DNA from: GWE2-42-39 sp963662895
GTDB lineage: Bacteria; Bacteroidota; Bacteroidia; Bacteroidales; Prolixibacteraceae
Assembly: GCA_963662895.1 (NCBI GenBank)
Contig: OY759982.1
Span: 3,100,001-3,164,000, forward strand
Direction: 5' to 3'
DNA length: 64,000 nt
Part shown: positions 51,541 through 61,748 of the stretch, in pieces
Position numbering within the stretch: the first letter of the stretch is position 1
Layout of the letters: every line of letters begins with the position of its first letter
Made by a program: the position numbers and the translations under genes
The notes under the pieces: model-generated
Databases searched by the model: none
What the model was told of the DNA's origin: nothing
Seen by the model: the letters and a program-made list of their open reading frames with translations, nothing else

Positions 51541-52656
51541 TCACTCGTCTTCCTTTTTCGGTTTGTAATCATCGGGTAATGAATTAATAAAATAATATTC
51601 TCCCATAGGCCCTTTAATATCGAAAGGAATGTTTGGTGTAGTGCCATTAGGCCTTATCCTGACTGATATCCGGCTGGGGAAAATGACCGATGTTTCTTTG
51701 TTAAAAGATTCGAATGACTTGGTGAGATTGATTGGGTATCCATTGGTATCGCTGTAATAATCGACTTTCAGGGAATCGGCTTCCATTACACATTCCTTTA
51801 TTCTGCTTGGCGAATGCTTTACCGAACTCAGGTTTGTAAAGGTAATACCATTCCTGATTGCTTCAGGGGGATAAAAAGTTAACTGGTAACCTTGTTCCAT
51901 GATCTCACCATCGTAAAGAGCCTTCAGAAAGTGGCGATATGAACCGTAATAGAAATTTTGCCGGTTCTTTTCATATCTTTTTAATTGTGATTTTGACCCG
52001 TGTTCAATGGGTTCGTAGTAAAAATGTCCCATAATACGGCGCACAAAAATTCCTGAATATGAATTAAGCGGTACTTCATCGTGCGTTAGTTCGTCGCGTT
52101 TGGTGATGTCAAATTCGCGTATCAGTACCCTGATTTTATACCCCAGATGGTGATTTATAATTACCAGGGGTAAATTGGATGTGGCCTGAAAACTGTATTC
52201 GTCGCGTTTGAAATAAAGGACTGCTTCATTCAATATATCATAAGAAGTGCGAAGGTCGTCGCCAATAAATTGCTGATAAAAAAAACGGACTTCTTTTTTT
52301 CGTTCTCTCTTATCTAAAATCAGATAATCATCGGGATTAATCGAATTAGGATTTAATGCAATATGCACCGAATCGATAAAATTTTCAATATAAGTGGCAA
52401 ATGGATCATGCGCATCGTGTGTAATAACAAGATAGCAGGGCAGATAGGGCGCCATGATCGTAAAATTTCCCTCTTCATCGGTAGCTGTTCCGATAGAAGA
52501 TCCTGAGATAAACAACTCAGCCAGGTGAATAGGCTCTCCGCTTTCCCTGTCAGTTACTTTCCCATTGATATAAAAGGTCAGCCCCTGTGCGAATGAAGCT
52601 GTATTGGCTGAAAAGAAGAAGAGGAATGAAAAAAACAGTCTGAAAAAGTTTTTCAT
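51541..52656 (-). CDS. Secreted protein with carboxypeptidase-like regulatory (CarboxypepD_reg-like) domain
   Basis: A 371-residue protein with a signal peptide (FFSFLFFFSANTASFAQG). The first domain, FYINGKVTDRESGEPIHLAE and GTATDEEGNFTIM, is a CarboxypepD_reg-like beta-sandwich. The rest includes LDKRERKKEVRFFYQQFIGD and an extended region typical of Bacteroidota periplasmic or outer-membrane-associated proteins with unknown function. It is monocistronic on the minus strand. Confidence 0.8.
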   Translation of the reverse strand: MKNFFRLFFSFLFFFSANTASFAQGLTFYINGKVTDRESGEPIHLAELFISGSSIGTATDEEGNFTIMAPYLPCYLVITHDAHDPFATYIENFIDSVHIALNPNSINPDDYLILDKRERKKEVRFFYQQFIGDDLRTSYDILNEAVLYFKRDEYSFQATSNLPLVIINHHLGYKIRVLIREFDITKRDELTHDEVPLNSYSGIFVRRIMGHFYYEPIEHGSKSQLKRYEKNRQNFYYGSYRHFLKALYDGEIMEQGYQLTFYPPEAIRNGITFTNLSSVKHSPSRIKECVMEADSLKVDYYSDTNGYPINLTKSFESFNKETSVIFPSRISVRIRPNGTTPNIPFDIKGPMGEYYFINSLPDDYKPKKEDE

Positions 52657-52864
52657 ATGTTCATTTTTTTCAATGTTAGACTCTGCGGTTTTATGATATC
52701 AATTGATTTTCAGTTATGTTCCCAATGCCAGCCACCCGTGATGGCCCTTTCATGTGATCGTTTATTTTTTGGCCTTAAGGTATCAGATTTAATTAAAAAG
52801 AGAAAGCATATCGCCATATTTTTTAAATGAGATTTTACGATCTGTGTTTCTGGCCAAAAGATTG

Positions 52865-52872
52865 TACATTTG
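52865..52872 (+). promoter_or_regulatory. Bacteroidota -7 box upstream of mazG
   Basis: TACATTTG matches TAnnTTTG and lies 29 bases before the chosen mazG ATG at 52901. It falls inside the longer open frame that starts at 52844, which supports the downstream start. The -33 element is weak. Confidence 0.55.
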
Positions 52873-52900
52873 CTTTTTCTTATTCCGAAAAATAAATATT

Positions 52901-53677
52901 ATGGATGGACGTTTGAAAGTATTTGGTGAATTACTTGGTATTATGGATGAGTTGAGGGAAAAATGTCCGTGGGACAGAGAGCAAACCCTTGAATCGTTAC
53001 GTAACCTTACCATTGAAGAGACTTATGAATTGGGAGATGCCATTTTGCAGAAAGATTTGCCTGAAATAAAAAAAGAATTGGGAGATTTACTGTTGCATAT
53101 TGTTTTTTATGCCAAAATCGGAGAAGAACAAAATGCTTTTAATATTGCCGATGTGATAAAAGGACTGAATGAAAAACTGATATACCGCCATCCGCATATT
53201 TTTGGAGATGTACAGGTTCAGAATGCCAGGGAAGTTGAACAAAACTGGGAGTCGTTGAAACTGAAAGAAAAAGGGCGTAAGAAAAAACAGGTACTTGAAG
53301 GTGTGCCGGTTTCGCTACCTGCTTTGGTAAAAGCCAACCGTATTCAGGAGAAAGCCAGTGGCATTGGTTTTGACTGGGAAAAACGGGAACAGGTTTGGGA
53401 CAAGGTAAAAGAAGAAATAAACGAACTTCAGGATGAAATAAGCCAGGCAAATGCTGATAGAATGGAAGCTGAATTTGGCGATTTGTTTTTTGCAATGGTC
53501 AATGCCGCACGTTTGTACGGGGTTGATCCTGAAACGGCACTTGAACGAACCAATCTAAAATTCATAAAACGCTTCAATTATCTCGAAAGCCAGACATTGA
53601 AAAAAGGTATCGACCTGAAAAAAATGAGTCTGTCCGAAATGGATGTAATTTGGGAAGAGGCAAAAAAATATGAGTAA
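52901..53677 (+). CDS. mazG: Nucleoside triphosphate pyrophosphohydrolase MazG
   Basis: From the ATG at 52901 (MDGRLKVFGELLGIMDELRE) it has 258 residues. CPWDREQTLESLRNLTIEET and YELGDAI, followed by KKELGDLLLHIVFYAKIG, form the first EExxE/ExxD metal site. The second MazG domain has WDKVKEEINELQDEI and AEFGDLFFAMVNAARLYGVD. It hydrolyses non-canonical or excess NTPs. The in-frame ATG at 52844 would add a hydrophobic leader absent from MazG proteins. Confidence 0.95.
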   Translation: MDGRLKVFGELLGIMDELREKCPWDREQTLESLRNLTIEETYELGDAILQKDLPEIKKELGDLLLHIVFYAKIGEEQNAFNIADVIKGLNEKLIYRHPHIFGDVQVQNAREVEQNWESLKLKEKGRKKKQVLEGVPVSLPALVKANRIQEKASGIGFDWEKREQVWDKVKEEINELQDEISQANADRMEAEFGDLFFAMVNAARLYGVDPETALERTNLKFIKRFNYLESQTLKKGIDLKKMSLSEMDVIWEEAKKYE

Positions 53678-53689
53678 TAACCTGAGAAC

Positions 53690-53920
53690 TCCTGCAGAAG
53701 AGCAGGAGATGAGAAGGGGAGGCGAACAAAAATCCCGGAGGGATGAAATTTGAATAACCCGGGGTAAGCGAGGCAGAAGCGCAACCCCGGGGAAATGCAA
53801 ACGGAATAACCCCGGCCACGGTAGTTCGTCAAAAAAAGCAGAGCAGTTGTATGGCCGGGAATGAGGTAATGCTGAAAAATGCAATGCTTTATATTTGATT
53901 CACATACAGACTTTACCAAA
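53690..53920. repeat. Head segment before the first 879-bp repeat unit
   Basis: Contains TAACCCGGGGTAAGCGAGGC and CCCCGGCCACGGTAGTTCGTC, then about 110 bases nearly identical to 55128-55238 (the end of unit B). Related pieces occur at 33853 and, reversed, at 47030-47140. It is non-coding by eye. Confidence 0.6.
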
Positions 53921-54799
53921 TCTGTCATAGGTAGTTGCCACCCAAAATTTATTGGGCATAATGAGGCAATGACAGGAAAGGTATCTGGAAGTCAAGTCCC
54001 CGGTTCACCGGAAGGTGAAAAGCAGGGATGGCCAGTCAAAGTAGTCCGGGCCGGCGAAGGCGGGAGCGGTTTTTGGCGGGTATTCAAGGATGTGGGCCGG
54101 GAAGAAAAAACCGTGAGGCGGGAGGAAGGATGACTTTGACAAGACTTTTTCTTCCTTTTGGTCGACTGCAAAAGGAAGGGCCCCGCCGGACAGAGGCGAA
54201 TACAAATAAGCAATAAAAATTGTCAGGTTATTAAGAGAACGAAGAAAACACCGCCCACGGGAGGGGTACTTTTATCTTTTGTGGAGCATATTATTTAGCT
54301 CTGATTCTTTAGTACAGACAAAAGCTAAAAATCAAGCTTCATCGCATTTCCCTTTTTTACTGTCCTCAAGCCGGACAGGCTGATCCTTTTTCCCTGCAGC
54401 TGGAAAAAGGATCCAAAAAGAGCCGCCGCTGAGAAGAAAAAGCTAAAAATCGTTTGCGTTCGCTTAAATCTTCCAAACTCCTCTCTGCGTTCGTCAAACA
54501 GGGAAGATTTTTTAACGCTCACTCCATCGATTTTCTAAACGCTTTTTCCCCTTAGGCGGAAACAGCCCGGGTATTGTTGTGTTCCCTAAAAAAAGACCTC
54601 TCTCCCCCCGGCTTATTCTATAACGAAACGATGGCTTTTACAGCGACTGAACACTCTTCCTGCTCTTCTCCACAACTTTTTAAACTGATTCGCACGGGGA
54701 CTCCTTGAAAAAAAGCGGTGCAGTTGTATGGCCGGAAATGCTAAAATGCTGAAAAAAGCGATGTTTCGTATTTACCTCATATACAGACTTCTGTAAAAA
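53921..54799 (+). repeat. Structured non-coding repeat, unit A (879 bp)
   Basis: First full unit of a repeat family; unit B starts exactly 879 bases later. It includes two perfect hairpins: CTTCCTTTT/AAAAGGAAG (54151-54159 with 54170-54178) and GATCCTTTTTCC/GGAAAAAGGATC (54382-54393 with 54402-54413, loop CTGCAGCT). A CTGTCC/GGACAG stem precedes the second. Short ORFs on both strands are not conserved in frame with substitutions of coding type. No transposase is encoded. Confidence 0.8.
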
Positions 54800-55238
54800 T
54801 CTGTCATAGGTAGTCCCCACCCAAAATTTATTGGGCATAATGAGGCAATGACAGGAAAGGTATCTGTAAGCCAAGTCCCCAATTCACCGGAAGGTGAAAA
54901 GCAGGGATGGCCGGTCAAAGTAGTCCGGGCCGGCGAAGGCGGGAGCGGTTTTTGGCGGGTATTCAAGGATGTGGGCCGGGAAGAAAAAACCGTGAGGCGG
55001 GTGGAAGGATGACTTTGACAAGACTTTTTCTTCCTTTTGGTCGACTGCAAAAGGAAGGGCCCCGCCGGACAGAGGCGAATACCAATAAGCAATAAAAATT
55101 GTCAGGTTATTAAGAGAACGAAGAAAACACCGGCCACGGTAGTTCGTCAAAAAAAGCAGAGCAGTTGTATGGCCGAAAATGATGAAATGCTGAAAAAAGT
55201 GATGTTTTATATTTGATTCACATACAGACTTTACCAAA
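54800..55238 (+). repeat. Structured repeat, unit B (internally deleted, 439 bp)
   Basis: Begins as unit A does (TCTGTCATAGGTAGT) and follows it closely for about 320 bases. It then jumps at AACACCGGCCACGGTAG to the closing segment, so the middle with the second hairpin is missing. It ends at the next TCTGTCATAG copy at 55239. Confidence 0.75.
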
Positions 55239-55324
55239 TCTGTCATAGATAGCGTAGCGAGGAATCTGTTCATTCTTAACCGGACAGTAGTGATCCTCTT
55301 TAACAGTTATTATTTAGATTTCAC

Positions 55325-55897
55325 TTAAGAAATATCTAAGTTGTATTTGCTGAGCAGTCCGGGCAGGTTTTCTACTGAAAATTTTGCTTTTTTCATTTTG
55401 TTTTTATCCGGGTCAATCGAAAAATTTATTGCTGTCCGGAAATCGGTTTTTTCAAGATTGCAATGCTCGAAATAAGATCCGGACAGGTTTGTGTTTTTGA
55501 ATATTGCCTCAGAGAGGTTTGCTCCCGAAAAATCAGCTTCTTTTATGGAGCAGTTTACAAAGCAGGTTTTTTTCAGGTTCTTTTTCGTGAAAAAGGCATA
55601 GTCTAACTGGCAGGAATCAAATCCGGCTTCAAACAAAAAGTTATTGCATATACTAAAGTCTGTGCCAATCAGTTTACAGCCTTTAAACTGTACATTTTTA
55701 AGGCCTGTATTTGCTGTTTTTACCATCATAAAGTTGCAGTTCACGAAACGGCAATCGATGAAGTCAATGTCCGATAAATTACACCCGGAAAAATCGCAGT
55801 CAGTAAAATAACAATTGTCAAACTCGACGCCGGAAAGCTGAAGTTGCGAAAAGACCTGCTTATTAAACGTTTTATCGTAGTTCAGTTTTTCAATCAT
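55325..55897 (-). CDS. Pentapeptide-repeat protein
   Basis: A 190-residue protein made largely of A(D/N)LXX-type pentapeptides with phenylalanine or leucine at the central position, for example DCDFSGCNLSDIDFIDCRFV and ADFSGANLSEAIFKNTNLSG. This gives a right-handed quadrilateral beta-helix, as in Qnr/MfpA-like DNA-mimic proteins and many others. The size is in the Qnr range, but many pentapeptide proteins have other roles. Cysteines are frequent in the repeats. It has no signal peptide. Confidence 0.85.
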   Translation of the reverse strand: MIEKLNYDKTFNKQVFSQLQLSGVEFDNCYFTDCDFSGCNLSDIDFIDCRFVNCNFMMVKTANTGLKNVQFKGCKLIGTDFSICNNFLFEAGFDSCQLDYAFFTKKNLKKTCFVNCSIKEADFSGANLSEAIFKNTNLSGSYFEHCNLEKTDFRTAINFSIDPDKNKMKKAKFSVENLPGLLSKYNLDIS

Positions 55898-56000
55898 TTT
55901 TTTTTTCGCAATTTATTTAAAATATTGCAGACAGAATCAGTGGTATCTTGCCGTGAATAAAAATTACTTTAATTTTGGTCGTTAAATGTTTGGTTGTTTT

Positions 56001-56798
56001 ATGAAATACCGTTTGATCCTGTGTGGGGTAATAATGTTTATCCTGCCTGTTTTTGCCAAAGCCCAGGTTGATACTGTCCGTCTCAATAAATATTATCTGA
56101 AAAGATCCTGGATTGATACAAAAAAAATTGTGACTTCCCCGTTTCGGTGGAATAAAACCGACTGGCAACAGGCAGGGGTCTTTACTATTGTTACCGCTGC
56201 CTCGTTTTTTGCAGATAAACCAATCATGGAATGGAGTCAGGACCGGCGTTCTGCGGGTTTGGACGATGTTGTAAAATATGGTTTTGAGCCTTTTGATGTT
56301 GAGTATACCCTTGCTGTTTGCGGGGCATTATACGGCTGTGGCTTACTGGTAAAAAACAGGAAACTGGAGAGTACTGCTTTGCTCGCTGTAGAAAGTTATG
56401 TACTTGCAAGTTTATTTGCCCGTGTACCTAAGAAATTATTAGGACGTCAGCGTCCCAATAGCAGTGATGACGTTTCTGCTTTCAGTTTTGAGGGACCTTT
56501 CCACGACGACAGTTTTCCTTCCGGGCATACAGTTGCCGTTTTTTCAGTGGCTGCTGTTATAGCAAATCAGTATCGTGAGACTGTTTGGGTGCCGCTTACT
56601 GCATATTCTATTGCAGGAGTGGTCGGCATGTCGCGTATTTACGACAACCAGCACTGGTTTAGCGATGTTTTTTCCGGCGCAGTGATTGGGATCGCTGTTG
56701 GCAATATGGTTTGTCCCCGTGATAAAAAATCCAGGCTCTCCATTGTCCCGGTCAAAATGAATCCGGGCTATGGGGTCAGGTTGGCACTAACATTATAA
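56001..56798 (+). CDS. PAP2-family phosphatase, membrane-bound or exported
   Basis: From the ATG at 56001 (MKYRLILCGVIMFILPVFAK) it has 265 residues with a signal peptide ending AKAQ; an upstream in-frame ATG at 55986 gives a less clean signal. The three PAP2 motifs are present: KKLLGRQRPN, then PSGHTVAVFS, then SRIYDNQHWFSDVFSGAVIG. It could dephosphorylate undecaprenyl pyrophosphate or lipids in the envelope. Confidence 0.9.
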   Translation: MKYRLILCGVIMFILPVFAKAQVDTVRLNKYYLKRSWIDTKKIVTSPFRWNKTDWQQAGVFTIVTAASFFADKPIMEWSQDRRSAGLDDVVKYGFEPFDVEYTLAVCGALYGCGLLVKNRKLESTALLAVESYVLASLFARVPKKLLGRQRPNSSDDVSAFSFEGPFHDDSFPSGHTVAVFSVAAVIANQYRETVWVPLTAYSIAGVVGMSRIYDNQHWFSDVFSGAVIGIAVGNMVCPRDKKSRLSIVPVKMNPGYGVRLALTL

Positions 56799-56923
56799 AT
56801 AACAATGGAAAGATTAATGCATAAATTTCGGTTAAAATCTTCGTATTTGTATTCCTTTGTTATTTCTATCTTTTGTTTTTGTGTTACAGTATCATAATCT
56901 GCCGGAGACAAACAGGAATCCTA

Positions 56924-58138
56924 TTATAAGTCTGTTTTTTTCGGCATGGCATTGAACCGGGCTAGTCCGCCCAGCGATGTTTCCCTGTAATAGCCTGGAA
57001 GATCCCTGCCTGTCTGATACATGGTCTCCACCACTTCATCGAAACTGATCCGGTGGCGTCCGTCGCTCATCAGTGCATAGGTGTTATGTGCCACGGCACG
57101 TTCGGCAGCCATTGCATTCCGTTCGATACACGGTATTTGTACCAGGCCGGCAACCGGGTCGCAGGTTAACCCGAGGTGGTGTTCCAGTCCCATTTCAGCA
57201 GCATACTCGATCTGGTAAATGGTTCCGCCCATCAGTTGCGCGGCGGCGGCTGATGCCATAGCGCAGGCCGTACCTATTTCTCCCTGACACCCAACCTCGG
57301 CGCCTGAAATAGAGGCATTAAATTTAACCAGGTTACCGATCAGTCCTGCTGTAGCCAGTGCTTTGTAAATTTGCTGAAGTTCTGTTTTGTAAATTTTGCT
57401 GAAATATTTTAATACCGCGGGTAACACCCCACATGCCCCGCAGGTTGGAGCTGCCACAATCAATCCGCCAGAGGCATTTTCTTCGGAAACGGCAAGAGCA
57501 TAAGCAAACAGTTGTGAGCGTTTTTTAAACGGGCCACTAAAATTTTGTGATTTAGCCATAAAAGCACGTGATTTTCTCGGGAGTTTCAGGCTCCCGGGCA
57601 AGGTGCCTTCCTCCTGAGTTCCCCGCCTGATCGAGTCCTCCATTACGGTCCATACCTCTTTTAAGAAATTCCATATCTCAGGGCCTTCGGTTTCTTCTAC
57701 GAACTCCCATAGTTGCCTCCCGTTTTCGTAGCACCATTTCAGAATATCATCCATGGTATGAAGCGGGTAGATGAAAGTCGTCTCCGCCTCCGAATAATCG
57801 TCGGTGATAGCCCCGCCCCCGATGCTGTATGCCGTCCATTCGTCCAGCAACCTGTTTTCAGGGGAGAAAGCTTCCAGTTTCATTGCATTCGGATGTCTGG
57901 GCAGGATGGTTTCGGGCAGCCAGATGATGTTCAGCTTTTGACTACTGAAAACTTCGTTAACAGCAATATCGGTTAGATGTCCTTTTCCCGTGGCTGCCAG
58001 GCTTCCGAAAAGGGTAACCTGAAAGTGATCAGCCGCAAGGTTTTTTTCAAGAAAGATACTGGCTGCCTTACGCGGCCCCATAGTGTGACTACTCGATGGG
58101 CCGTGACCAATTTTATATATTTCCCTGATCGATTCCAT
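56924..58138 (-). CDS. sdaA: L-serine dehydratase (L-serine ammonia-lyase), single-chain iron-sulfur type
   Basis: A 404-residue fused alpha/beta enzyme. The beta domain starts GHGPSSSHTMGPRKAASIFL. The alpha domain carries APTCGACGVLPAVLKYFSK with C233 and C236, GAEVGCQGEIGTACAMASAA with C284, and TCDPVAGLVQIPCIERNAM with C326 and C337. The last three cysteines are the probable 4Fe-4S ligands. It converts serine to pyruvate and ammonia. It is monocistronic, divergent from pepD with about 165 bases between the starts. Confidence 0.95.
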   Translation of the reverse strand: MESIREIYKIGHGPSSSHTMGPRKAASIFLEKNLAADHFQVTLFGSLAATGKGHLTDIAVNEVFSSQKLNIIWLPETILPRHPNAMKLEAFSPENRLLDEWTAYSIGGGAITDDYSEAETTFIYPLHTMDDILKWCYENGRQLWEFVEETEGPEIWNFLKEVWTVMEDSIRRGTQEEGTLPGSLKLPRKSRAFMAKSQNFSGPFKKRSQLFAYALAVSEENASGGLIVAAPTCGACGVLPAVLKYFSKIYKTELQQIYKALATAGLIGNLVKFNASISGAEVGCQGEIGTACAMASAAAAQLMGGTIYQIEYAAEMGLEHHLGLTCDPVAGLVQIPCIERNAMAAERAVAHNTYALMSDGRHRISFDEVVETMYQTGRDLPGYYRETSLGGLARFNAMPKKTDL

Positions 58139-58302
58139 GATCGTATTTTCTGCAAAAAAACAGAACCCGGTTCATTGTAACGATAACGAATGTCATATTT
58201 TTTCAAAATTTAATAATCTGTTGATGCCAATATCAAAATGACCAATATAATTGCGATTCATGAAAAAATATTGTTATTTCAGGTTCACAAAAAAACAGGT
58301 GT

Positions 58303-59757
58303 ATGAGAAGACTGGAAAAACTTCAACCTCAACCACTCTGGAATTATTTTGAGGATATTTGCCAGGTTCCGAGGCCATCAAAAAAAGAAGAAAAAATCAT
58401 TCGTTTTTTACTTGATTTTGCCGAACGGAATAAACTGGAAGCCAAGCGCGATGAAATTGGTAATGTGTTAATATCAAAACCGGCATTTAAGGGCCGGGAA
58501 AATGTGTCGACAGTGATCCTTCAGTCCCATGTTGATATGGTATGTGAAAAAAATGCAGACAGGGTTTTCAATTTTGATACGGATGTTATTGTCCCGTTTA
58601 TTGACGGGAATTGGGTGAAAGCCGATGGTACCACGCTGGGCTCCGACGATGGTATTGGAATAGCTGCACAAATGGCAGTACTTACTTCAAATGATATACA
58701 ACATGGCCCGGTCGAATGCCTTTTTACCGTGGATGAAGAAACCGGTCTGTCGGGGGCTTTCGCATTACACGAAGGGTTTATGTCGGGAAATATACTGCTG
58801 AACCTCGATTCGGAAGACGAGGGGGAGATTTTTATTGGTTGTGCCGGTGGAATTGATACCCTGGCTGAGTTGAAAGTGAAAAAAGAACGGGTCCCCGGAA
58901 ACTCGTTTGCTCTAAAAATAATGGTCAAAGGATTACTTGGCGGGCATTCTGGCGATGATATACACAAGGGCAGGGGAAATGCCAATAAGATACTGGCCCG
59001 CTTCCTGTGGCAGGCGATCCGTAAATTCGGGGTCCGTGTTGCCGACTTTAACGGGGGTAACCTGCGTAATGCTATTGCCCGTGAGGCTTATGCCATTATT
59101 ATTGTTCCAAATGTACAAAAAGAGCAGTTGGTTGCCGAGTTGAATATATTTTCTGCTGAAGTTGAATTTGAATACGAGCGTACCGAACCGAACCTGGTTG
59201 TCGATCACAGTTCAACCAATTTGCCTGAAACAGTACTCGACCTGTCCAGCCAGGAACGACTGATCAACATGTTGTGTGCATGTCCGCACGGAGTTTTGGA
59301 GATGAGTACCCGGATGGAAGGAATGGTGGAAACATCGACCAACCTGGCCTCCGTGAAATTTAATGAGAATGAAAAAGTTTTGGTAACAACCAGTCAGCGA
59401 AGCGAACTTGAAAGCCGTAAACATTATGCAGCGGAAATGGTGCGTTCTGTTTTTGAGTTGGCAGGCGCCCGGGTTACAAACTCCGATGGTTATCCCGGAT
59501 GGACGCCTGACCCGGACAGTAAAATCCTTCAGATTACTGTTGATTCATATAAAAGATTATTCAAAAAAGAACCAATCGTACGTTCCATCCATGCAGGGCT
59601 GGAATGCGGACTGTTTCTGGAAAAATATCCCGGTCTGGATATGGTTTCGTTTGGTCCCACCATCAAGGGGGCGCATTCGCCTGACGAAAGGGTAGATATT
59701 GAGACGGTTAATAAGTTCTGGCTACACTTGAAAGATGTTTTAGAAAATATTTCCTGA
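58303..59757 (+). CDS. pepD: Aminoacyl-histidine dipeptidase (PepD, M20 family)
   Basis: A 484-residue zinc peptidase. ILQSHVDMVCEKN (H76, D78), TLGSDDGIGIAAQMA (D115), TVDEETGLSGAFAL (E145/E146), LLNLDSEDEGEIFIGCAGG and GPTIKGAHSPDERV are the metal-binding and catalytic blocks of M20C. It cleaves Xaa-His and other dipeptides in the cytoplasm. The downstream gap holds the second pair of 879-bp repeats. Confidence 0.95.
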   Translation: MRRLEKLQPQPLWNYFEDICQVPRPSKKEEKIIRFLLDFAERNKLEAKRDEIGNVLISKPAFKGRENVSTVILQSHVDMVCEKNADRVFNFDTDVIVPFIDGNWVKADGTTLGSDDGIGIAAQMAVLTSNDIQHGPVECLFTVDEETGLSGAFALHEGFMSGNILLNLDSEDEGEIFIGCAGGIDTLAELKVKKERVPGNSFALKIMVKGLLGGHSGDDIHKGRGNANKILARFLWQAIRKFGVRVADFNGGNLRNAIAREAYAIIIVPNVQKEQLVAELNIFSAEVEFEYERTEPNLVVDHSSTNLPETVLDLSSQERLINMLCACPHGVLEMSTRMEGMVETSTNLASVKFNENEKVLVTTSQRSELESRKHYAAEMVRSVFELAGARVTNSDGYPGWTPDPDSKILQITVDSYKRLFKKEPIVRSIHAGLECGLFLEKYPGLDMVSFGPTIKGAHSPDERVDIETVNKFWLHLKDVLENIS

Positions 59758-59960
59758 TTTTTTCTGTTTTCCGTACTGTGTTAAGGAAGGAAACTTCACT
59801 CCAAAGTGAAATTTAAATAATAACATGTTAAAGCGAATCACTGCTGTGCGGTTAAGAATGACGAGATTTCTCGCTACGCTCGAAATGACAAACGCATTTT
59901 ATAAGTATAGCGGGGAAAATCGCCGGAAAAAAAAGAGAAGAGCAGGAGATAAGAAAGGAG

Positions 59961-60795
59961 GAGATGACAGGAAAGGTATCTAAAAGTCAAGTCCCCAATT
60001 CACCGGAAGGTGAAAAGCAGGGGTGGCCAGTCAAAGTAGTCCGGGCCGGCGTTGGCGGGAGCAGTTTTTTGCGGGTATTCAGGGATGTGGGCCGGGAAGA
60101 AAAAACCGTGAGGCGGGAGGAAGGATGACTTTGACAAGACTTTTTCTTCCTTTTGGTCGACTGCAAAAGGAAGGGCCCCGCCGGACAGAGGCGAATACAA
60201 ATGAACAATGAACATTGTCAGGTTATTAAGAGAACAAATAAAACACCGGACACGGGAGGGGGCCTTTAATCTTTTGTGGAGCATATTATTTAGCTCTGAT
60301 TCTTTAGTACAGACAAAAGCTAAAAATCAAGCTTCATTGCATTTCTGTTTTTTACTGTCCTCAAGCCGGACAGGCTGATCCTTTTTCCCTGCAGCTGGAA
60401 AAAGGATCCAAAAAGAGCCGCCGCTGAGGAGAAAAAGCTAAAAATCGTTTGCGTTCGCTAAAATCTTCCAAACTCCTCACTGCGTTCGTCAAACAGGGAA
60501 GATTTTTTAACGCTCACTCCATCGATTTTCTAAACGCTTTTTTCCCTTAGGCGGAAACAGCCCGGGCTTTGTTGTCTTTCCTAAAAAAATACCTCGCTTC
60601 CCTCTGCTTATTCTATAACGAAACGATGGCTCCTTATTGAACACTGAACACTTTACCTGCTTTTCTCCACAACTTTTTAAACTGATTCACACGGAACTCC
60701 TTGAAGAAAAGCAATGCAGTTATATGGCCGGGAATGAGGTAATGCTGAAAAAAGCGATGTTTCGTATTTGCCTCATATACAGACTTCTGTAAAAA
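59961..60795 (+). repeat. Structured repeat, unit C
   Basis: Starts within the unit at GAGATGACAGGAAAGG and carries the whole middle, including both hairpins and the AAACGATGGCTCC...TCTCCACAAC tail. The next unit follows with the same 879-base offset (GACAGG at 59966 and at 60845). The gap 59758-59960 contains GACGAGATTTCTCGCTACGC, a common dispersed type, and no gene. Confidence 0.78.
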
Positions 60796-61678
60796 TCTGT
60801 CATTGGTAGTTGCCACCCAAAAATTTTGGGCATAATGAGGAGATGACAGGAAAGGTATCTGAAAGTCAAGTCCCCGGTTCACCGGAAGGTGAAAAGCAGG
60901 GATGGCCGGTCAAAGTAGTCCGGGCCGGCGTTGGCGGGAGCGGTTTTTTGTGGGGCTTCAGGGATGTGTGCCGGGAAGAAAAAAACGTGAGGCGGGCTGA
61001 AGGATGACTTTGACAAGACTTTTTCTTCCTTTTGGTCGACTGCAAAAGGAAGGGCCCCGCCGGACAGAGGCGAATACAAATAAGCAATAAAAATTATCAG
61101 GTTATTAAGAGAACAAATAAAACACCGGGCACGGGAGGGGGACTTTAATCTTTTGTGGAGCATATTTTCTGATTTTTTAGTACAGATAAAAGCTAAAAAT
61201 CAAGCTTCACCGCATTTCCCTTTTTTACAGTCCTCAAGCCGGACGGGCTGATCCTTTTTCCCTGCAGCTGGAAAAAGGAACAAAAAAGAGCCGCCGCAGA
61301 GGCTAAAAAGCTAAAAATCGTTTGCGTTCGCTATCCGGCAATTGCCGGACCAAACTCCTCACTGCGTTCGTCAAACAGGGAAGATTTATTAACGCTCACT
61401 CCATCGATTTTCTAAACGCTTTTTCTCCTTAGGCGGAAACAGCCCGGGCTTTGTTGTCTTTCCTAAAAAAAATACCTTTTCCCTCCCTGCTTATTCTATA
61501 ACGAAACGATGGCTCCTTACTGAACACTGAACACTTTACCTGCTCTTCTCCACAACATTTTAAACTGATTCACACGGAACTCCTTGAAGAAAAGCAATGC
61601 TGTTATATGGCCGGCAATAAGGTAATGCTGAAAAAAGCGATGTTTTATATTTGATTCATATACAAACTTTTACTAAAA
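60796..61678 (+). repeat. Structured repeat, unit D
   Basis: A full unit of 883 bases, from TCTGTCATTGG to the next TCTGTCATAGG at 61679. The hairpin corresponding to 54382-54413 has a changed right arm here (GGAAAAAGGAAC), while the 9-bp hairpin is intact. It ends about 70 bases before the IS982-family element. Confidence 0.78.
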
Positions 61679-61748
61679 TCTGTCATAGGCACCGAAGGGA
61701 GGAATCTCTCACTCACAAAGTTTAAAAGTTTATTTTTTGAAAATTACT

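Noticed and set aside
53992..61163. Many 60-130-residue frames in the 879-bp repeats (such as those starting MLICIRLCPAGPFLLQSTKR) that recur in all copies
   Set aside because: They recur because the DNA is repeated. They appear on both strands and in overlapping frames, lack start signals, and differ by changes not biased to synonymous positions, so they are not supported as genes.
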